Shown here piece by piece: positions 60,959-64,000 of a DNA stretch of 64,000 nucleotides. The notes beneath the pieces are model-generated. The model did not search any database. It had not been told where the DNA came from and saw only the letters and a list, made by a program, of their open reading frames with translations. Where the stretch lies: positions 868,001-932,000 of the forward strand of contig NZ_CP113939.1 of assembly GCF_029392315.1 (NCBI RefSeq). The letters run 5' to 3'. Both the position numbers and the translations under genes were made by a program. Position 1 is the stretch's first letter; each line of letters begins with the position of its first letter. This DNA is from Bifidobacterium sp. ESL0690. Its GTDB lineage: Bacteria > Actinomycetota > Actinomycetes > Actinomycetales > Bifidobacteriaceae.

Positions 60959-61771
60959 ATGGGTATGCCATTGGATTTGTATGTGATCCGACATGGTGAG
61001 TCGGAGGCGAACGTCATCGTCAAAGCAGGGGAGCACGGCGACAATTCGCTCTATACACAGGACAACGTCACCGTTCCGGACCGTTCGTGGAGGCTGACGG
61101 CGACGGGACGCAAACAGGCCTATTGCATCGGCCGTTGGCTGGTCGAGCAGCAGCAGCTTTTTGACCGCTACTTGGTGTCTCCCTATGTTCGCACTCGCGA
61201 GACCGCGGCGACCATGGCGTTGCCGAAGGCCAAGTGGGAGGAGACCCGCGTGTTGCGTGAGCGTTCGTGGGGCGAGATCAGCACGGTGACCCAGGAAGTG
61301 TTCAAGAACAATTACGAGCGCAATTGGATGTTCAAGAAAACCGACCCGCTCTACTGGCGTCCGCCGGCCGGCGAATCCATCGCCGACGTGGCCGAGAACC
61401 GCGCCCATAACCTGCTGACGTCGCTGAACCGCCGCGCCGAGGCCCAGTCCGTCATCGTGGTGACCCACGGCGATTTCATGCTTTCGCTGATGCTGACCCT
61501 CGAAGACCTTTCCGACGAGGAGTTCCTGCGCCGCGCCGACAGTGACAATTGGAAGATCACCAACTGCACCTGCCTGCACTATTCCCGCCGCGACCCTCAC
61601 ACCGGCCGCACCGACGAGCGCATCCGCTTCGAGCAGACCGCGCGTCCGGTCTACGATAAGGACACCGGTCGCTGGACGATCAAGGTCGACCCGTGGCGCG
61701 AATTCCAGCGTCCTCTCCTCTCCAACGGCGACCTCGTAGACGTGGTTCAATCGGTCACCCCTCATCTATAA
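60959..61771 (+). CDS. Histidine phosphatase family protein (phosphoglycerate-mutase-like)
   Basis: A 270-residue enzyme from ATG 60959 (GAGGTGG upstream); the frame runs on to 60911. LYVIRHGESEANVI with the phospho-accepting histidine, SPYVRTRETAATMA, and VVTHGDFMLSLML with the second histidine mark the branch. The 2,3-bisphosphoglycerate-dependent mutase insertion is absent, so it is a phosphatase rather than glycolytic mutase. Substrate unknown. Confidence 0.9.
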   Translation: MGMPLDLYVIRHGESEANVIVKAGEHGDNSLYTQDNVTVPDRSWRLTATGRKQAYCIGRWLVEQQQLFDRYLVSPYVRTRETAATMALPKAKWEETRVLRERSWGEISTVTQEVFKNNYERNWMFKKTDPLYWRPPAGESIADVAENRAHNLLTSLNRRAEAQSVIVVTHGDFMLSLMLTLEDLSDEEFLRRADSDNWKITNCTCLHYSRRDPHTGRTDERIRFEQTARPVYDKDTGRWTIKVDPWREFQRPLLSNGDLVDVVQSVTPHL

Positions 61772-61778
61772 GTCGTTT

Positions 61779-61980
61779 CCTCAACAGTAAGAATGTGTTG
61801 AGTGTTGGAGGCTGGGATATGCGATGCTCAGGCGTAAAGCTTGGCCTGTGCAAAATCAAAGATTTTGCCTTCGCGCTCGATACATCGCGCTCATTTCGCC
61901 TACAGGAAGCCCACTGGGCTTCCTGCTTAACGGCTCAGCCAGGAGCATGTCGGACATTGTATATCCCGACCTCCAACAAC
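61779..61980 (+). ncRNA. Candidate structured RNA (or small hairpin element) upstream of the uracil-permease gene
   Basis: A long terminal helix joins 61803-61820 with 61961-61978 (16 pairs and one G.U, one mismatch). It encloses ATGCTC/GAGCAT (61824-61829/61943-61948), a CAAAATC/GATTTTG hairpin (61851-61867) and a 10-bp AGGAAGCCCA/TGGGCTTCCT hairpin (61904-61924), with CTCAACA/TGTTGAG before it. A TATAAG (61767-61772) may be its -10. The permease promoter (TATAAT 62050-62055) lies after it, so it is not a leader of that gene. No family recognised; a transposon-derived element is possible. Confidence 0.45.
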
Positions 61981-62144
61981 GTCAGTCGTTGGTTCAAAAG
62001 CTGATTGTCACTTGTGAGATACTCGACACGCCGACGTCAAGAGGGCCGCTATAATATCCAACGGCGCGCGACGAAATCAAAGCCGCGCGGTGAATCCCCT
62101 ATTTTCTATTAGTGGCGGAAGTATGCCCAAAAGGAGAGTCAAGG

Positions 62145-63428
62145 ATGAGCAACATGTTCACCTGGAAACTGCATGGTGACGGCAAGACGTTGAACCCCGG
62201 GGAAGTGGTCGACCCCGACGAGCGCATGACGTGGGGCCGAACGGCGGGCATCGGTGCCCAGCACGTCATCGCGATGTTCGGCGCGACGTTCCTCGTTCCG
62301 ATATTGACGGGCTTCGATCCGTCCACGACATTGTTCTTCACGGCGATGTCGACGGCATTGTTCCTGTTGATCAATAAAAATGAGCTACCCAGTTATTTGG
62401 GTAGCTCATTTGGTTTTATAGCCCCGATTGTCGCGGTCACCACCGCTCACAAGGGCATCGCCGTGGCCAGCTTCGGCATCATGGTCACTGGCATGCTGCT
62501 GGCGCTCATCGGCATCCTGGTGCACTTCGCCGGTGCGAAATGGATCGACATCATCATGCCGCCGGTGGTCAACGGCGCCATCGTCGCCATCATCGGTTTC
62601 AACCTGGCTCCATCGGTATGGAACAACTTCCAGAAGGCTCCCGACACCGCAACCGTCACTTTGGTCGCTGTCCTGCTGATTGCCGTGCTCTTCAAGGGCC
62701 TGCTTGGCCGCCTGAACATCTTGCTCGGTGTCTTGGTCGGTTACGCCTACGCCTGCTTCCGCGGTCAGGTTGATTTCGCCGCCGTGGGCAGGGCCGCATG
62801 GATTGGCTTCCCTCACTTCCATCTGCCGCAGATTGACTTCTCCGTGCTGCCCATGTTCATCCCGGTGGTCATGGTTCTGATTGCCGAAAACGTCGGCCAT
62901 GTCAAGTCGGTCGCGCAGATGACCGGCCGCAACTACGATGACCACATCGGCACCGCCCTCTTCGCCGATGGCCTCGGCACCACGATCGCCGGCTTCGGTG
63001 GCGGCTCTGGCACCACCACCTACGGCGAGAACATCGGTGTGATGGCCGCCACCCGCGTCTATTCCACCGCCGCCTACTGGTGCGCCGCGGCCTTCGCGCT
63101 GATTCTGAGTCTCTGCCCGAAGTTCGGCGCCATCATCAACACGATTCCCGCCGGCGTCTTGGGCGGTGTAACCACCCTGCTCTACGGCATGATCGGCATG
63201 GTCGGCGTGCGTATCTGGGTCGACAATCACGTCGACTTCGGCAAGCCGCTGAACAATATGACCGCCGCCGTGACGATGATTATCGGCATCGCCGACTTCG
63301 GCTTCGCCATCAGCGGTGTCAAATTCAACGGCATCGCCATCGGCACCGTCGCGGTCCTGGTCATGTACCACGGCCTGCGCGCCATCGGCCGCGCCACCGG
63401 AGCCATCGCCAAAGACGGCACCGAGTGA
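62145..63428 (+). CDS. Uracil/xanthine permease, NCS2 family
   Basis: A 427-residue proton symporter with about fourteen membrane segments, from ATG 62145 (AAAGGAGAG upstream; the frame is open from 62112). The N-terminal DERMTWGRTAGIGAQHVIAM with FGATFLVPI, the conserved YLGSSFGFIAPI, and IAENVGHVKSVAQMTGR with GFGGGSGTTTYGENIGVMA are the NCS2 motifs; the pattern favours uracil over xanthine. Fits uptake of pyrimidines for salvage. Codon bias is strong except over 62375-62420, where rare codons form a terminator-like hairpin. Confidence 0.94.
   Translation: MSNMFTWKLHGDGKTLNPGEVVDPDERMTWGRTAGIGAQHVIAMFGATFLVPILTGFDPSTTLFFTAMSTALFLLINKNELPSYLGSSFGFIAPIVAVTTAHKGIAVASFGIMVTGMLLALIGILVHFAGAKWIDIIMPPVVNGAIVAIIGFNLAPSVWNNFQKAPDTATVTLVAVLLIAVLFKGLLGRLNILLGVLVGYAYACFRGQVDFAAVGRAAWIGFPHFHLPQIDFSVLPMFIPVVMVLIAENVGHVKSVAQMTGRNYDDHIGTALFADGLGTTIAGFGGGSGTTTYGENIGVMAATRVYSTAAYWCAAAFALILSLCPKFGAIINTIPAGVLGGVTTLLYGMIGMVGVRIWVDNHVDFGKPLNNMTAAVTMIIGIADFGFAISGVKFNGIAIGTVAVLVMYHGLRAIGRATGAIAKDGTE
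62378..62421 (+). terminator. Terminator-like hairpin inside the permease coding sequence
   Basis: A perfect 14-bp stem (62378-62391/62398-62411) with loop GTTATT and a tail TTTGGTTTTAT, in frame in codons of the conserved NELPSYLGSSFGF segment. The codons used (CTA, TTG, TCA, ATA) are uncommon in the rest of the gene. Termination in vivo is inferred only. Confidence 0.6.
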
Positions 63429-63496
63429 CGTCGATGGCTCGATAACTTCAAAAAGTACCGCAAAAGTACCAAGCCGGAAACCAAGGCCGGCTGATT

Positions 63497-63533
63497 CGCC
63501 GGGTGACCATCCAACGTCACCCGGCGTTTTTTT
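63497..63533 (+). terminator. Terminator after the uracil permease
   Basis: An 11-bp perfect GC-rich stem (63497-63507/63516-63526), 8-base loop, then seven T residues. From here to 63740 the sequence is AT-rich without a gene. Confidence 0.95.
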
Positions 63534-63740
63534 AACCGTGTGTGGCCGGTCCAAGGTAAAAATACGCCTCGGCCGGTCTGCATATCTCGAAATCTGTATT
63601 GCGAATGCACTGTCGGCGTGTCATATCTGCACAATTATCCAGATACTTGTAACCCCATAGTTTATATAGCAGAATGATTAACGCCTGAATATATCTGATT
63701 ATAAAGATAAGTACTCTCTTTAAAAACTTTGGTCATTCTT

Positions 63741-63769
63741 TTGACAAAACGGTTACATCGTCATATAGT
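63741..63769 (+). promoter_or_regulatory. Sigma-70-type promoter of gluconokinase
   Basis: TTGACA (63741-63746) and TATAGT (63764-63769) at 17 bases, giving a start near 63777 and a leader of about 37 bases. AACGGTTAC in the spacer could be part of an operator. Confidence 0.75.
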
Positions 63770-63813
63770 AATTTTCGTCAGTTGTTCATTGCGAGGACGC
63801 AGGAGAGTTAAAT

Positions 63814-64000
63814 ATGAGTATTCATGTTGTCATCATGGGCGTTGCCGGCTGCGGCAAAACCACCGTGGCACAGGCCGTGCGAGACCAATTGGGCTTCGTG
63901 ATGGCTGAAGGCGACGATTTCCACCCCAAGGCGAATGTAGACAAAATGAGCCATGGCATACCGCTCACGGACGAGGATCGTTGGCCTTGGCTGGAGACCA
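63814..64000 (+). CDS. gntK: Gluconokinase, N-terminal part (3' end off the window)
   Basis: The first 62 codons of a protein normally about 170 residues. VVIMGVAGCGKTTVAQAV is the P-loop, and EGDDFHPKANVDKMSHGIPL with DEDRWPWL is the gluconate-binding signature, so it phosphorylates gluconate to 6-phosphogluconate. AGGAGAG is seven bases before the ATG, and a strong promoter lies upstream. Confidence 0.94.
   Translation, partial: MSIHVVIMGVAGCGKTTVAQAVRDQLGFVMAEGDDFHPKANVDKMSHGIPLTDEDRWPWLET

Overview
The window is a contiguous stretch of an actinobacterial chromosome, most likely Bifidobacterium or a close relative. This is inferred from moderately GC-rich genes with mixed codon use, strong Shine-Dalgarno sites beside some apparently leaderless genes, an HspR-type HAIR operator at hsp20, a membrane-anchored serpin, SdhA/SdhB without membrane anchors, and many solute and peptide transport functions. 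I cannot name a species. There is no phage, transposase, integrase, CRISPR array or replication origin that I can see.

Layout. 1-1040: the end of clpX, then a tRNA-Arg(ACG) with its own promoter and terminator. 1.2-4.5 kb: an accessory patch with a tandem-duplicated YcxB-like membrane protein, a coupled EspG-like unknown, a 54-residue two-helix membrane protein and a candidate structured RNA. 4.7-9.9 kb: a five-gene coupled operon (ABC ATPase, two permeases, histidine kinase, NarL-type regulator), which looks like a self-regulated export or immunity module. 10-14.7 kb: a UGT-like glycosyltransferase, a membrane-anchored DUF6287-like protein, a LOG-family protein and an O-methyltransferase. 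14.9-18.2 kb: sdhB and sdhA, both with long Ser/Asn/Thr-rich inserts. 18.3-22.6 kb: an alkyltransferase, then yraN-comM-dprA. 23-25.8 kb: pdxY and metY.

25.8-33.7 kb: four tandem imperfect palindromes, then a MacB-type ABC exporter present twice. The first copy is decaying: its ATPase is reduced to a start codon fused to the last codons, and its permease has a one-base frameshift. The second copy is intact. A convergent two-component system (33.8-37.4 kb) follows, whose kinase is a fusion of an active kinase with a second, degenerate one.

37.7-47.5 kb: prolyl-aminopeptidase-like hydrolase, proC, peptidase E, a glycerophosphodiesterase, a lysine-permease gene behind a lysine riboswitch, a serpin, and ychF. 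47.9-55.4 kb: the most interesting locus, an arginine-deiminase-like energy operon in which the carbamoyltransferase lacks the two residues that hold the alpha-amino group of ornithine, the deiminase is replaced by a DDAH-like guanidino hydrolase, and a D-2-hydroxyacid dehydrogenase is inserted before carbamate kinase, with two transporters. It may use a deaminated arginine analogue; this is inference.

55.6-64 kb: small single genes, hsp20 with a HAIR site and a hairpin over its ribosome-binding site, a peptide-binding lipoprotein, a histidine phosphatase, a candidate structured RNA, a uracil/xanthine permease containing an internal terminator-like hairpin, and the start of gluconokinase. Most transcription units end in unusually long perfect hairpins, several of them bidirectional.
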